Positions 32,746-42,653 of a stretch of DNA of 64,000 nucleotides are shown here, piece after piece. The stretch comes from an uncultured Flavobacteriaceae bacterium (lineage in GTDB: Bacteria; Bacteroidota; Bacteroidia; Flavobacteriales; Flavobacteriaceae). The first letter of the stretch is position 1, and each line of letters opens with the position of its first letter. The notes beneath the pieces are model-generated. The model had not been told where the DNA came from. It saw only the letters and a program-made list of their open reading frames with translations, and searched no databases. The translations under genes and the position numbers were made by a program. The stretch lies in assembly GCA_937136455.1 (NCBI GenBank), contig CAKZOO010000117.1, positions 1 to 64,000 on the forward strand. Direction: 5' to 3'.

Positions 32746-35676
32746 TTATAAGTTGATATTAACTCCAAGAGTGAATGAACGAGCTAAATAATAGTTATTT
32801 CTTCTGTCCATACCAGGAGCTAATGGGTTACCATTATCTTCAATATCTACTAAAGCAGGCTCTGGGTCAGTTCCTGAATAGTTAGTTAAAGTAAACAAGT
32901 TCTGAGCGTTTAATGAAACTGTAACAGATTTGAAAGCATCGCTGTTCAAGTTTAATGGTCTTGAAATAGTCAAGTTATCTAATCTGAAGAAATCAGCTTT
33001 TTCAACATAGTAAGAACTAAATTGTGCATTTGTGATATCATCAGTAGCATATTCAGTATTTACGTAGTTGTATGATTTTTGTGATCCAACTCTTGGTTCG
33101 TAGAATACACGGAATGAGTTTACTAAACTGTGTCCGAATGCTCCTCTGAAGAATGCATTGATGGTATAGTCACCTAATGTTAATTGGTTAGTCCATCCTA
33201 ATTCGAAATCAGGAGTACCTTTACCTAATACTTCGAAATCCACATCTTCGTTAAGAGCATTACCTTGATCGATGTTTAAGACACCATCACCGTTAACATC
33301 AACAAAGTTTTGAGATCCGTTAGTAGTTGTTCCATCATAAACAGGTCCCCAAATTTGTCCAATTTCTTCTCCTTGTTTTACTCGGATAGCGAAAGTAGAG
33401 TTTTGTCCAGGTGATCCCATGTTACCAAATACAGCTGCATCAGATACGTACTCATCTAAAACAGTTTTGTTTCTAGATAATACGATTCCAGTGTTGTAAT
33501 TGTCAGTAACATCGTAGTTTAATGCTAATTCAAAACCTTTAGAAGTCATAGTACCAGCATTATCCCACTGAGAAGAATATCCATCATTTTCAGTTGCATC
33601 TAAAGCTCTTAAGATGATGAAATCTTTAGAAGTTTGAGAATAGATATCTAAACTAGCAGTCAAACGATCTGTGTTTAAGTCAAGACCAAAGTTAGTCTCT
33701 GATTTTTCTTCCCATTTAAGATCTGGGTTAGCCAAAGATGAACGACTAGTAGTACCACCAGTAGTTCCACCACCAGCCCATCCGAATGGGTAGATGTTTT
33801 GTGTAAGACCGTATTGAGAAGGTAAGTTACCAGTTACCCCGTATGATAAACGAGCTTTTAATTGGTTAACTCCGTTTAAGTCTAAGTACTCGTTTAAGTC
33901 AGTACCAATACCTACAGCTGGGAATGTTCCCCATTTGTTGTCACCAGCAAATTTGTTTGAACCTTCTCTACGAATAGAAGCGTTAAAGAAGAAGTTGTTG
34001 TTCAATGTTAAGTTAACACGTCCAAAGTAAGCAGCGATTAATTGATCAGGAGATTTGTTAGAGTTAGCTCCGATTAAACCTGCGTTTAATAAATCTTGCG
34101 CGTATTCGATTGCGTCAACATATTCAATTTGAGTTCCAGGGAAGTCACCAGCAGTAAAAGTGTGTGACTCAAAGTTTTGTTGTTGGAATGAATAACCTCC
34201 AGTTAACACTAAATTCATGTTTTCAGAACTTTTAGTGTAAGTTGCGTAAGTTTCCATCAATTTGAATGAGTACTCGTCATCGTAGAATGTAGCAGAACCT
34301 TTTCTTGTTAAAGAAGTTGCGTTTCCGTTCCAAAGTGAAGTTGGAGCGTAGTACAATTTGTTTCCGTAACGAGAAGTTTGTTGACCAGCTCTGAAATAAA
34401 CATTGATAGCATCAGATAAGTCGTAAGTTAAATTAGCAGAGTAGTTTAACTCAACTTTCTTACCAGAGTTAATGTTTTGGTTGATGATTGATACAGGGTT
34501 GTATGAATCAAATAAACCTAAAGTTTCAAAGTATCCACCAAAAGTAGAACCGTCAAATGCATAAGGAGCATCAGCACCGTAGATAGGAGCAGTTGGGTTG
34601 TACAATGTAGCATAACGAAGTGCTTCATTGAAACCGTTTTGTTGCTTTCTATCAGTAAAAGAAGTGTTGATTTCAACTCTTAATTTATCGTTTAATACTC
34701 TAGTAGAAAGATTTAATCTTCCGTTGATTTGTTGGAATCCAGAGTTTAAAAGAATCCCTTCAACATCTCTTGAGTTTAAAGATGCACGGTAGCTAGTAGA
34801 ACCAGCACCACCTGAAATAGATACGTTGTGGATTTGAGTTGCAGCATCTCTAGTTACAGCATCTAACCAATCAGTTTTTGATCCTAAATCACGACCACCT
34901 TGAGCGATAAATTCGTCTGGTGTCATCAGATCGATTTGATTTGCGATTTGAGCAATAGAGTACTGTCCGTTGTAAGAAACTTGAGTTTCTCCAGCTTTAC
35001 CACCTTTTGTAGTTACAAGAATTACACCTGAAGAACCACGAGAACCGTAGATAGCAGCAGCTGAAGCATCTTTTAATACGTTGATGCTTTCGATATCGTT
35101 AGGGTCAACGTTTGCAAGTGATGCACCGATAACACCGTCGATAACTACCAAAGGAGATGAGTTAGCACCGATAGTTGAAAGACCTCTCAAACGAATAGTA
35201 GCTCCTGAGTTTGGGTTTCCACCTTTGTTGTAGATCGATAAACCAGCAACTTTACCTTGAAGTAATTGAGAAGCGTCGTTGATAGCTCCCTTGTTGAAAG
35301 ACTCTTCGTCTACAGATACAACTGCAGATGTAATTTCTTTCTCTTTTTGAGAACCATAACCAGTCACGACAACTTCTTCTAATTCGTTAGCAGCTTCAAG
35401 AACAACGTTAATTGTATCTTGATTTCCAACTGCAACCTCTTTCGCGTTGTAACCTACGAAAGAGAAAACTAATACGTCTCCACTTCCAGCCTCGATTGAA
35501 TAATTACCATCGAAGTCTGCAGTAGTTCCTGTAGCGGTACCCTTGACAACAACTGTTGCACCTGGTAAAGGACCATTTGCATCAGAAATATTACCTGATA
35601 CCGTCTGCGCTCCCGCCAAGCCGAAACACATAAGTGCACCAACTAACAGAAAGCTTTTAAGTAGCATAATTTTCAT
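32746..35676 (-). CDS. SusC/RagA family TonB-linked outer-membrane protein
   Basis: 976 residues. Signal peptide (to about 24), CarboxypepD_reg-like domain (VSGNISDANGPLPGATVVVK), the SusC/RagA signature VVTGYGSQKEKEITSAV, plug (LQGKVAGLSIYNKGGNPNSG ... IRLRGLSTIGANSSPLVVIDG), then a long barrel ending RSFTLGVNINL. Energised by TonB, it imports large ligands captured by SusD. It faces the pgmB-GH65-GH13 genes across a shared intergenic region, which suggests an alpha-glucoside as ligand; this is inference. An ATG at 35667 is an alternative start. No perfect -7 box was found upstream. Confidence 0.93.
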   Translation of the reverse strand: MKIMLLKSFLLVGALMCFGLAGAQTVSGNISDANGPLPGATVVVKGTATGTTADFDGNYSIEAGSGDVLVFSFVGYNAKEVAVGNQDTINVVLEAANELEEVVVTGYGSQKEKEITSAVVSVDEESFNKGAINDASQLLQGKVAGLSIYNKGGNPNSGATIRLRGLSTIGANSSPLVVIDGVIGASLANVDPNDIESINVLKDASAAAIYGSRGSSGVILVTTKGGKAGETQVSYNGQYSIAQIANQIDLMTPDEFIAQGGRDLGSKTDWLDAVTRDAATQIHNVSISGGAGSTSYRASLNSRDVEGILLNSGFQQINGRLNLSTRVLNDKLRVEINTSFTDRKQQNGFNEALRYATLYNPTAPIYGADAPYAFDGSTFGGYFETLGLFDSYNPVSIINQNINSGKKVELNYSANLTYDLSDAINVYFRAGQQTSRYGNKLYYAPTSLWNGNATSLTRKGSATFYDDEYSFKLMETYATYTKSSENMNLVLTGGYSFQQQNFESHTFTAGDFPGTQIEYVDAIEYAQDLLNAGLIGANSNKSPDQLIAAYFGRVNLTLNNNFFFNASIRREGSNKFAGDNKWGTFPAVGIGTDLNEYLDLNGVNQLKARLSYGVTGNLPSQYGLTQNIYPFGWAGGGTTGGTTSRSSLANPDLKWEEKSETNFGLDLNTDRLTASLDIYSQTSKDFIILRALDATENDGYSSQWDNAGTMTSKGFELALNYDVTDNYNTGIVLSRNKTVLDEYVSDAAVFGNMGSPGQNSTFAIRVKQGEEIGQIWGPVYDGTTTNGSQNFVDVNGDGVLNIDQGNALNEDVDFEVLGKGTPDFELGWTNQLTLGDYTINAFFRGAFGHSLVNSFRVFYEPRVGSQKSYNYVNTEYATDDITNAQFSSYYVEKADFFRLDNLTISRPLNLNSDAFKSVTVSLNAQNLFTLTNYSGTDPEPALVDIEDNGNPLAPGMDRRNNYYLARSFTLGVNINL

Positions 35677-36349
35677 AAATAGTTAATTTTAAGTTTAGTT
35701 AAATTTTAGTTTTTAAAATGTTAAAAATTTGCAAATCATTGTTAATCAGCTTTTTAATGTAAATTATACAAATCTCATCTATCTCCAATCGATTAGAGTT
35801 TTAAAATGAGACTTTGATAATTTATACCAATATTTATGTTGTTTTTATCATAAACACTAGCTATTAACTAGCATTTTAACAATTCTTCAAGTGCAATAAT
35901 AAACAAAAAGCGTATACGATTCAAGGAAAAACCGTTTTTTAACAAGATGATTTTAACAATTTCTTAACGAAAACCTTGTAGTAAGATTATTTAGACAATA
36001 ATTCATCAAATTATCTGTCAATTTGTTAATAATCACACGAATTTTTGATTTTGGGTGACAAATAATTTAGAATTAAAAAGATCTAGTATGTAAGCTTATT
36101 TAGTGAATTCTTTGAGGTGATGTTGAATTTGAAGTATTTTAAGGTAATAACAGCTGTTTTTTACTATAAGGTTTTATTTAATAGTTTTTTGATATTCATC
36201 GAGTTATAGGAAGTTTTAAATGAAAACGTTTTAGTAGATTTTCTCATTTTGACATAGAAACTAGTCTTTAAGTTTTTACATTTGTCTTCGCCAAACATGA
36301 ATCCAAAACTAAGAATCGCATTCGTTTGAATGCTCGTATCGCAAAATAT
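35677..36349. promoter_or_regulatory. Divergent intergenic region between susC and pgmB
   Basis: 673 bp without a convincing gene, very AT-rich. Candidate elements: AACCGTTT (35930-35937) and AAAACGTTTT (36223-36232), both fitting the AAnCGnTT core of LacI-family operators; the palindrome CGTATACG (35911-35918); and a perfect + strand -7 box TACATTTG (36277-36284). Between that box and pgmB lies a 10-codon ORF (36297-36329, MNPKLRIAFV). The operator assignments rest only on core similarity. Confidence 0.4.
36277..36284 (+). promoter_or_regulatory. -7 promoter box of the pgmB-GH65-GH13 operon
   Basis: TACATTTG matches TAnnTTTG exactly. It lies 65 nt upstream of the pgmB start, leaving a leader of about 60 nt, and about 45 nt downstream of the LacI-like palindrome AAAACGTTTT. 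Confidence 0.5.
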
Positions 36350-37009
36350 ATGACAATAAACACAAAAGCTTTTGTATTTGATCTCGACGGTGTTTTAGTT
36401 GACACCGCTAAATACCATTATTTAGCTTGGAAAAAATTTGCTGAGGAATTTAATTACGATTTTACTGAAGAAGAAAACGAAGAATTTAAAGGAGTAAGTC
36501 GTAAGCGCTGCCTGGAAATTTTACTCGATAAGGTTGGGGTTGAGGCTAATCAAGATCAAATCGATCATTGGCTTTTTCAAAAAAATGAAGATTACCTCAC
36601 TTATATTGCAGATATGAATCCGTCTGAGGTGCTTCCTGGAGTTAAAGAATTTTTAGAATTATTAAAATCAAAAGGAATTCCAATGGCTGTTGGTTCAGCG
36701 AGTAAAAATGCTGTGCCAATTTTAGAAAAAGTTGGCCTCTTATCGTATTTTTCTGATATTATCGACGGAAACAAGGTTTCAAAGGCAAAACCAGATCCCG
36801 AAGTGTTTGTATTAGCAGCAAAATCACTTCAGGTTAAAGCAGAAGACACTATTGTTTTTGAGGATGCTATTGCTGGAATTCAAGCTGCGAATGCTGCTGG
36901 AATGATTTCTATTGGAGTAGGTGATCAAAATGTTTTGAACGAAGCAGACTACAATATTGAAAATTTTAATGAAATTACTAACGAATTTATAACAGAACTA
37001 ATAGGATGA
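36350..37009 (+). CDS. pgmB: Beta-phosphoglucomutase
   Basis: 219 residues, HAD superfamily. Motif I FDLDGVLVDTAKYHYLAWKK (nucleophile and general acid/base Asp, with the HxxAW substrate loop), cap domain to about residue 80, GVKEFLELLKSKGIPMAVGSASKN (motif II Ser), KPDPEVFVLAAKSL and VFEDAIAGIQAANAAGM (motif III-IV). Converts beta-glucose 1-phosphate, the product of inverting GH65 phosphorylases, to glucose 6-phosphate. The start is ATG 36350; the longer frame uses a TTG at 36326. Its TGA overlaps the GH65 ATG (ATGA), so production is coupled. Confidence 0.93.
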   Translation: MTINTKAFVFDLDGVLVDTAKYHYLAWKKFAEEFNYDFTEEENEEFKGVSRKRCLEILLDKVGVEANQDQIDHWLFQKNEDYLTYIADMNPSEVLPGVKEFLELLKSKGIPMAVGSASKNAVPILEKVGLLSYFSDIIDGNKVSKAKPDPEVFVLAAKSLQVKAEDTIVFEDAIAGIQAANAAGMISIGVGDQNVLNEADYNIENFNEITNEFITELIG

Positions 37010-39318
37010 ATCAAGATTATATAAAAGCGAACCCTTGGAGTATAATTGAAGAAGGGTACAGTGCAGATCAGGTGAAATCATCAGAAAGTTTATTTAGTAT
37101 TGGTAACGGGGCAATGGGTCAACGTGCTAATTTTGAGGAATTTTATTCTGGACCAAGTTTTCAAGGAAGTTATATTGGTGGTGTATACTATCCGGATAAG
37201 ACGAGAGTAGGCTGGTGGAAAAACGGATATCCAGAATACTTTGCAAAGGTTCTCAATGCTCCAAGTTGGATAGGAATTCACGTTGAAATCAACGGTTCTG
37301 TATTAGATTTAAATACCTGTAAAGCGGTTCGTGAGTACCGAAGAGAGCTCAATATGAAGGAAGGATGGCATAAACGCAGTTTTGTAGCGACACTTCCAAA
37401 CGACCTTGTTGTTGCTGTAGAGGCAACGAGGTTTTTGAGTATGAATTACGATGAAATAGGGGCCATCAAGTATGCGTTGACTCCTTTGAATCAAGATACG
37501 AGCATCTCGGTCAATTGCTTTTTAGATTCAGGGATTAAGAATAACGACTCTAACTGGGATGATGATTTTTGGAGGACTACTGATGTAGAATCCGATGGCA
37601 ATACCGCTTTCATTGCTGCCCATACCCTTAAAACTGAGTTTAAAACCTGTACATATATGGGTGCTGAACTCTTTGTCGATGGAAAAAAACACAGTCAAGC
37701 CCATACAGTAGAGGAAAACGAAACCTATGTTGCACATCACTATGAGTTAGATCTTCTTGAGAATCAACAGTTAGTAGTTTATAAATACGGCGGGTATGTA
37801 GTCGGTCGCAATCATCCAGATAAAACAGTGATTGAAGCTGCTAAAAAAGCTGTTAATACTGCTTTTTCCATCGGATTTGACAATTTACTAGAAGATCAAA
37901 TTAAAGCATGGGAACTTATTTGGTCTTCATCAGATATTGTTATCGAAGGTGATGTGAAAGCACAGCAGGGAATTCGATTTAATGTATTTCACCTCAATCA
38001 AACTTATTCTGGTAAGGATGCTACATTAAATATTGGACCTAAAGGTTTTACAGGAGAAAAATACGGAGGAAGTACCTATTGGGATACGGAAGCCTATTGT
38101 ATTCCGTTTTATATGGCGACTAAAAATGAAGAAGTCGCTAGAAACTTACTTCAATACCGATACAACCAATTAGATAGAGCTATTGAAAATGCTGGAAAAT
38201 TAGGCTTCACAAATGGAGCTGCACTTTACCCAATGGTAACTATGAACGGTGAAGAGTGTCACAATGAGTGGGAGATAACCTTTGAAGAAATTCACCGTAA
38301 TGGAGCGATTGCTTTTGCAATTTTTAATTACTACAGATATACTGGAGATTACTCATACATTCCAGAAGCTGGATTGGAAGTATTGATTGGTATTGCGCGT
38401 TTTTGGCATCAAAGAGCGACCTTCTCTGCTCAGAAAGACAAGTATGTCATTTTGGGAGTAACGGGTCCAAATGAGTATGAGAACAATGTCAATAACAATT
38501 TCTATACTAATTACATCGCAAAATGGTGTATCGATTATACCTTGGAACAGATTCAAAAGGTCAAAGATGGTTATCCAGATGACTATAGTAGAATCATGGG
38601 TGTAACTAAGCTCAAAAGTGCTGAAATGGAACTTTGGAAAGCTGTTGCAGATCAAATGTACTTCCCCTATGATGCAGAACGCGATATTTTCTTGCAACAG
38701 GATGGATTCTTAGATAAAGAACTCATAACCGTTTCAGAATTGTCAAAGGAACAACGTCCTATCAATCAAAAGTGGAGTTGGGATCGAATTTTAAGGTCTC
38801 CTTACATCAAACAAGCAGATGTGCTTCAAGGATTTTACTTTTTTGAAGACCACTTTGATATAAAAAGCTTAGAACGTCATTTTGATTTCTACGAGCCATT
38901 CACAGTTCACGAATCTTCGCTCTCACCTTGTGTTCACTCTATTCAAGCTGCAAAATTAGATCGAATGGATCAAGCCTATGCATTCTATTTGAGAACTTCT
39001 AGGTTAGATTTGGATGACTATAACAAAGAAGTAGAAGAAGGACTTCACATTACTTCAATGGCAGGAACCTGGATGAGTATTGTGGAAGGTTTTGCAGGAA
39101 TGAGAATTGTAGATGATAAATTGTCTTTTAATCCTAAAATTCCAAAACAATGGGATTCGTATTCATTCAAGATCAATTTTAGAAATAGAATTCTCAAAAT
39201 CAGTATCGATCAGGCTCAAATCTCAATTACCTTATCAGGTGACAGTCAAATGTCGATGAGAATAAATTCAGAGCGTATCGTTCTGAACCCATCAGAGGAA
39301 ACCAAAATTGCACTTTAA
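37006..39318 (+). CDS. GH65 disaccharide phosphorylase (maltose-phosphorylase-like)
   Basis: 770 residues with the full GH65 layout: N-terminal beta-sandwich (to about 270), (alpha/alpha)6 catalytic barrel and a small C-terminal beta domain. The catalytic acid is expected at Glu490 in VTGPNEYENNVNNNFYTNY (usual motif GPDEYHxxVNNNxYTN), and the phosphate-binding loop is FTVHESSLSPCVHS. An inverting phosphorylase yields beta-glucose 1-phosphate plus a sugar; the adjacent pgmB fits exactly. Maltose is likely, but kojibiose, nigerose or trehalose cannot be excluded. The Asp-to-Asn change before the catalytic Glu and EN instead of EH(E)N are small departures from the maltose-phosphorylase pattern. 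Confidence 0.88.
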   Translation: MNQDYIKANPWSIIEEGYSADQVKSSESLFSIGNGAMGQRANFEEFYSGPSFQGSYIGGVYYPDKTRVGWWKNGYPEYFAKVLNAPSWIGIHVEINGSVLDLNTCKAVREYRRELNMKEGWHKRSFVATLPNDLVVAVEATRFLSMNYDEIGAIKYALTPLNQDTSISVNCFLDSGIKNNDSNWDDDFWRTTDVESDGNTAFIAAHTLKTEFKTCTYMGAELFVDGKKHSQAHTVEENETYVAHHYELDLLENQQLVVYKYGGYVVGRNHPDKTVIEAAKKAVNTAFSIGFDNLLEDQIKAWELIWSSSDIVIEGDVKAQQGIRFNVFHLNQTYSGKDATLNIGPKGFTGEKYGGSTYWDTEAYCIPFYMATKNEEVARNLLQYRYNQLDRAIENAGKLGFTNGAALYPMVTMNGEECHNEWEITFEEIHRNGAIAFAIFNYYRYTGDYSYIPEAGLEVLIGIARFWHQRATFSAQKDKYVILGVTGPNEYENNVNNNFYTNYIAKWCIDYTLEQIQKVKDGYPDDYSRIMGVTKLKSAEMELWKAVADQMYFPYDAERDIFLQQDGFLDKELITVSELSKEQRPINQKWSWDRILRSPYIKQADVLQGFYFFEDHFDIKSLERHFDFYEPFTVHESSLSPCVHSIQAAKLDRMDQAYAFYLRTSRLDLDDYNKEVEEGLHITSMAGTWMSIVEGFAGMRIVDDKLSFNPKIPKQWDSYSFKINFRNRILKISIDQAQISITLSGDSQMSMRINSERIVLNPSEETKIAL

Positions 39319-39319
39319 A

Positions 39320-40657
39320 ATGAAAAGGTTTATTCTTGGGCTACTTTTAATCAACTTAATTTCTTGTACAGAAATGAATCCAACTCAAACTAAAATTGCT
39401 CCAATTTCTAAGGAGCGTATCGCAAATGCGGTGATCTACGAAGCTAATATAAGACAGTATTCTCCTCAGGGGAGTTTTGAAGCCTTTACCAACGATCTTC
39501 CTAAACTAAAAGAGTTAGGAGTAGATCTAATTTGGTTGATGCCGATTTACCCAATCTCTACCACAAAGAGCAAAGGAACTCTAGGTTCTTATTACGCTGT
39601 ATCAGACTATCAAAAAGTAAATTCTGAATTTGGAACTCTCGAAGATGTTAAGAAATTGATCGACACAGCTCATGAATTGGATATGTATGTTGTTTTAGAT
39701 TGGGTTCCTAACCACACTGGTTGGGATCACGTTTGGTTAACGCAGCACCCAGATTGGTATACTAAAGATGAAAACGGTAATCCTACGCACCCTGTTGGAA
39801 CCGATTGGACCGATACAGCTGATTTAAACTATGACAATCACGATATGAGAGCACAGATGCTCGAAGATATGAAGTATTGGATCAAAGAAACGGATATCGA
39901 TGGCTTTAGATGCGATATGGCTGGAATGGTTCCTACAGACTTTTGGGAACATACTATTGCTCAGCTTAGAGCTATGAAACCAATTTTCATGCTTGCTGAG
40001 GCCTGGGAGCCACATTTAATTCAAGCTGGATTTGATATGGTATATGGATGGGAAACCCATCACCTTTCAAATGATATTGCAAATGGACACAAGCCTATCG
40101 ATGATTTTAGAGCTCGAATGGAGAATGTAAAACAGCAGTATTCGCATGAGGCCATCTTGATGAATTTCACCTCCAATCACGATGAAAATTCATGGAATGG
40201 TTCGGTTCATGAACGTTTAGGGGGTGCTGTTGAAACTGCTGCTGTATTGATGTATACTATTGCTGGTATGCCTCTTATTTACAGTGGTCAGGAATACGAC
40301 TTAGACAGAAGACTGCTCTTTTTTGAAAAGGACAGTATCGATCGCACTAAAGGTCATATGTACGATGTCTATAAAAAATTAGGCCAGCTTAAAAAAGCGA
40401 CCTCGGCCTTAGATACTGGTGTGGAGCCTGCTTCTTATCAAAATATAAACAATAGTGTTAACGATAAGGTATTGTCTTTTTTAAGGCAAAAGGGTGGTGA
40501 TCAATTGATCTACATGGCAAACTTTAGTGCTGAGCCGGTAACAGTGCAATTACATCAATCGGGAACTTTTAAAGATTTTTATTCTGAGGAATCTGTAAGT
40601 TTAGAAAATTCCTTTGATTTAGCTCCATACGCGTATCGAATTCTCTTAAACAACTAA
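39320..40657 (+). CDS. GH13 alpha-amylase-family lipoprotein (SusG-like)
   Basis: 445 residues. Lipoprotein signal MKRFILGLLLINLISC; then a compact (beta/alpha)8 barrel with VLDWVPNHTGWDH (region I), GFRCDMAGM with nucleophile Asp199, MLAEAWEP with acid/base Glu227, and FTSNHDENSW with Asp288 as transition-state stabiliser. All three catalytic residues are intact. Predicted to be anchored to the outer membrane or periplasmic face and to cut alpha-glucans or maltodextrins to feed the GH65 enzyme. The start is ATG 39320, 1 nt after the GH65 stop; the earlier in-frame ATG lies inside GH65. Confidence 0.9.
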   Translation: MKRFILGLLLINLISCTEMNPTQTKIAPISKERIANAVIYEANIRQYSPQGSFEAFTNDLPKLKELGVDLIWLMPIYPISTTKSKGTLGSYYAVSDYQKVNSEFGTLEDVKKLIDTAHELDMYVVLDWVPNHTGWDHVWLTQHPDWYTKDENGNPTHPVGTDWTDTADLNYDNHDMRAQMLEDMKYWIKETDIDGFRCDMAGMVPTDFWEHTIAQLRAMKPIFMLAEAWEPHLIQAGFDMVYGWETHHLSNDIANGHKPIDDFRARMENVKQQYSHEAILMNFTSNHDENSWNGSVHERLGGAVETAAVLMYTIAGMPLIYSGQEYDLDRRLLFFEKDSIDRTKGHMYDVYKKLGQLKKATSALDTGVEPASYQNINNSVNDKVLSFLRQKGGDQLIYMANFSAEPVTVQLHQSGTFKDFYSEESVSLENSFDLAPYAYRILLNN

Positions 40658-40659
40658 TC

Positions 40660-41418
40660 GTGAAAAAGGCGTATCTTTTAGCTGTAGTTTTATTTGTATA
40701 CAGTATGAGTTACGCCCAATCAACATTTACAATTGTCGCTCATAGAGGAGCTATGGGGTACGAGTTGGAAAATTCCATCAAATCCTTTCAAAAAGCATTG
40801 GATTTGGGTGTTTCAATGATTGAACTCGATGTCTTTGTGTTGCCTACAGGGGAGTTAGTAGTGTTTCACGATGACCAACTCGATCGACTAACCAATGCCA
40901 AGGGTGCTATAGAATCCTATAGCTATAAAGAGCTCAAGGAACAAGTTCGCCTCAATGATGGGCAATCCATACCGCTTCTAAGTGAAGTGCTCGAACTCTG
41001 TGCTTCGAAAACAAAAATCAATATTGAACTTAAGGGATCAGGTACAGCGATACCAGTGAGTCATCTTTTAAACACCTACTTTGAGAGCGGGTTGTTAAAG
41101 CCCTCTGAAATAGTAATCTCTAGTTTTAAATGGGAAGAACTCGAGCATATGAGAAGCCTTAACAGTAATATACCTATCGGTATACTTACAGAAGACAATC
41201 CTTTAAATGCGATAGAGATAGCTCGAAATTTAAATGCTATTTCTATTAACCCTTATTACAAATCACTTACACAAGAAATCACACATAAAATTCACGATGC
41301 TGATTTTCAAGTGTATACATGGACTGTTAATGAAATCGAAGACTTACAACGTCTTAAAAATTGGGGAGTAGATGGAGTGTTTTGTAACTATCCGGACAGG
41401 GCTAAGGAGTTAAACTAA
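40660..41418 (+). CDS. Secreted glycerophosphodiester phosphodiesterase
   Basis: 252 residues; GTG start at 40660, 2 nt after the amylase stop. Signal peptide MKKAYLLAVVLFVYSMSYAQ. The GDPD TIM-barrel signatures are IVAHRGAMGYELENSIKSF (catalytic His, Arg, metal-binding Glu), IELDVFVLPTGELVVFHDDQLDRLT and a late TWTVNEIEDLQRLKNWGVDGVFCNYPD. It hydrolyses glycerophosphodiesters to glycerol 3-phosphate in the periplasm. Its place in a sugar operon is unexpected; it may simply be co-transcribed. Overlaps the next gene by 1 nt (TAATGG). Confidence 0.9.
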   Translation: MKKAYLLAVVLFVYSMSYAQSTFTIVAHRGAMGYELENSIKSFQKALDLGVSMIELDVFVLPTGELVVFHDDQLDRLTNAKGAIESYSYKELKEQVRLNDGQSIPLLSEVLELCASKTKINIELKGSGTAIPVSHLLNTYFESGLLKPSEIVISSFKWEELEHMRSLNSNIPIGILTEDNPLNAIEIARNLNAISINPYYKSLTQEITHKIHDADFQVYTWTVNEIEDLQRLKNWGVDGVFCNYPDRAKELN

Positions 41419-42647
41419 TGGATGAGCTAAACCATAGAGATTTTATTATTGTGGGTGGTGGAGCAGCTGGATTTTACGCTGGAATTCATTTCTCAAAGTT
41501 CAATCCCAATAAATCAGTCCTAATTTTAGAACAAAGCCCCTCTTTTTTATCAAAAGTTAAGGTCTCTGGAGGAGGAAGGTGCAACGTGACCAATTATACT
41601 TTAGATCCCAAAGATTTAGTTAAGAATTATCCCAGAGGCCACAAAGAACTTCTCGGACCTTTTTATGCCTATGGTCCCTTAGATGTCATTTCGTTCTTCG
41701 AAGAACATGGAATCCCCTTAAAAGAAGAGGATAAAGGGCGTATGTTTCCAGTTTCAAACTCTTCAGCTTCGATTGTCAATCTCCTAATGGAATTAGCTCA
41801 AAAACAAGGAGTACAACTCAGTCCCTCCACTTCGGTGAAATCAATCTCAAAACAAGGGGATTATTGGAAAATTGGCACGAATAAAAAGGAGTATTTTGCA
41901 AAAAATATCTTGATCGCTTCAGGATCTAGCAAGGCTATTTGGAAGCAGTTAAGTGCATTGGAGATTCCTATTGTAGAGCCTGTTCCTTCACTCTTCACCT
42001 TTAAAGTAGATCCTCATCCAATGGGAGCTCTTTCGGGCTTAAGCTCTGAGGTGGAAATCAGTATTCAAACATCTGATAAAAAATACATAAGCTCTAGAGG
42101 CCCTTTGTTAATCACACATCAAGGTTTTAGCGGTCCGGCAGTATTAGAGTGTTCCGCATGGGGTGCGCGTTCTCTCGCCGATTTAAATTATCAGTTTGAA
42201 CTTTGTATCAATTGGTTAGTTGATTTGAGTCATCAAGATGTTTTGGAACGACTGATGGAATTAAAATCCAATTCAGGAACCAAAACTATGCTCAATATTA
42301 ATGAATTCAATTTTCCCAAACGATTGTGGGAATACCTAGTCCTATCGGCAGGGATTCAAAAGGGAGAACAATGGGCTCAACTAAATAAGATTCAGCTTGT
42401 TAATTTAGCCAACCAGTTGAACGATACCCGTATTCAGGTCGTCGGAAAGTCCACCTTTAAGGAGGAGTTTGTATCTGCAGGTGGGGTAGACCTTCGATCA
42501 GTTAACTTTAAGACTATGGAATCCAAGATTCACTCCGGACTGTATTTTGCAGGAGAAGTCTTAAATATCGACGCCATTACTGGAGGCTATAATTTTCAGA
42601 ATGCTTGGACAACTGCCTATATAGCTAGTTCTGCACTAAACAATTGA
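41418..42647 (+). CDS. HI0933/BaiN-type NAD(P)/FAD-dependent oxidoreductase
   Basis: 409 residues. Rossmann dinucleotide motif FIIVGGGAAGFYAGIHFSKFNPNKSVLILEQ, the family-typical KVKVSGGGRCNVTNY, RMFPVSNSSASIVNLLMELAQ, TFKEEFVSAGGVDLRSVNFKTMESK and the C-terminal FAD block LYFAGEVLNIDAITGGYNFQNAWTTAYIA. These flavoproteins reduce or oxidise small molecules, and their physiological substrates are mostly unknown. The start overlaps the GDPD stop by 1 nt; it is the last rightward gene here and converges with the CDGSH gene, 6 bp away. Confidence 0.9.
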   Translation: MDELNHRDFIIVGGGAAGFYAGIHFSKFNPNKSVLILEQSPSFLSKVKVSGGGRCNVTNYTLDPKDLVKNYPRGHKELLGPFYAYGPLDVISFFEEHGIPLKEEDKGRMFPVSNSSASIVNLLMELAQKQGVQLSPSTSVKSISKQGDYWKIGTNKKEYFAKNILIASGSSKAIWKQLSALEIPIVEPVPSLFTFKVDPHPMGALSGLSSEVEISIQTSDKKYISSRGPLLITHQGFSGPAVLECSAWGARSLADLNYQFELCINWLVDLSHQDVLERLMELKSNSGTKTMLNINEFNFPKRLWEYLVLSAGIQKGEQWAQLNKIQLVNLANQLNDTRIQVVGKSTFKEEFVSAGGVDLRSVNFKTMESKIHSGLYFAGEVLNIDAITGGYNFQNAWTTAYIASSALNN

Positions 42648-42653
42648 AAATGA

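Noticed and set aside
35682..35733. GTTA/GTTT tetramers at 11-bp spacing just upstream of susC
   Set aside because: Two interleaved short series in extremely AT-rich DNA, with no phosphate link. I treat them as background, which also warns that the weaker arrays near 8.7-9.3 kb may be partly chance.
38353..38697. 114-codon ORF on the minus strand
   Set aside because: Antisense shadow of the GH65 catalytic domain, with no domain of its own.
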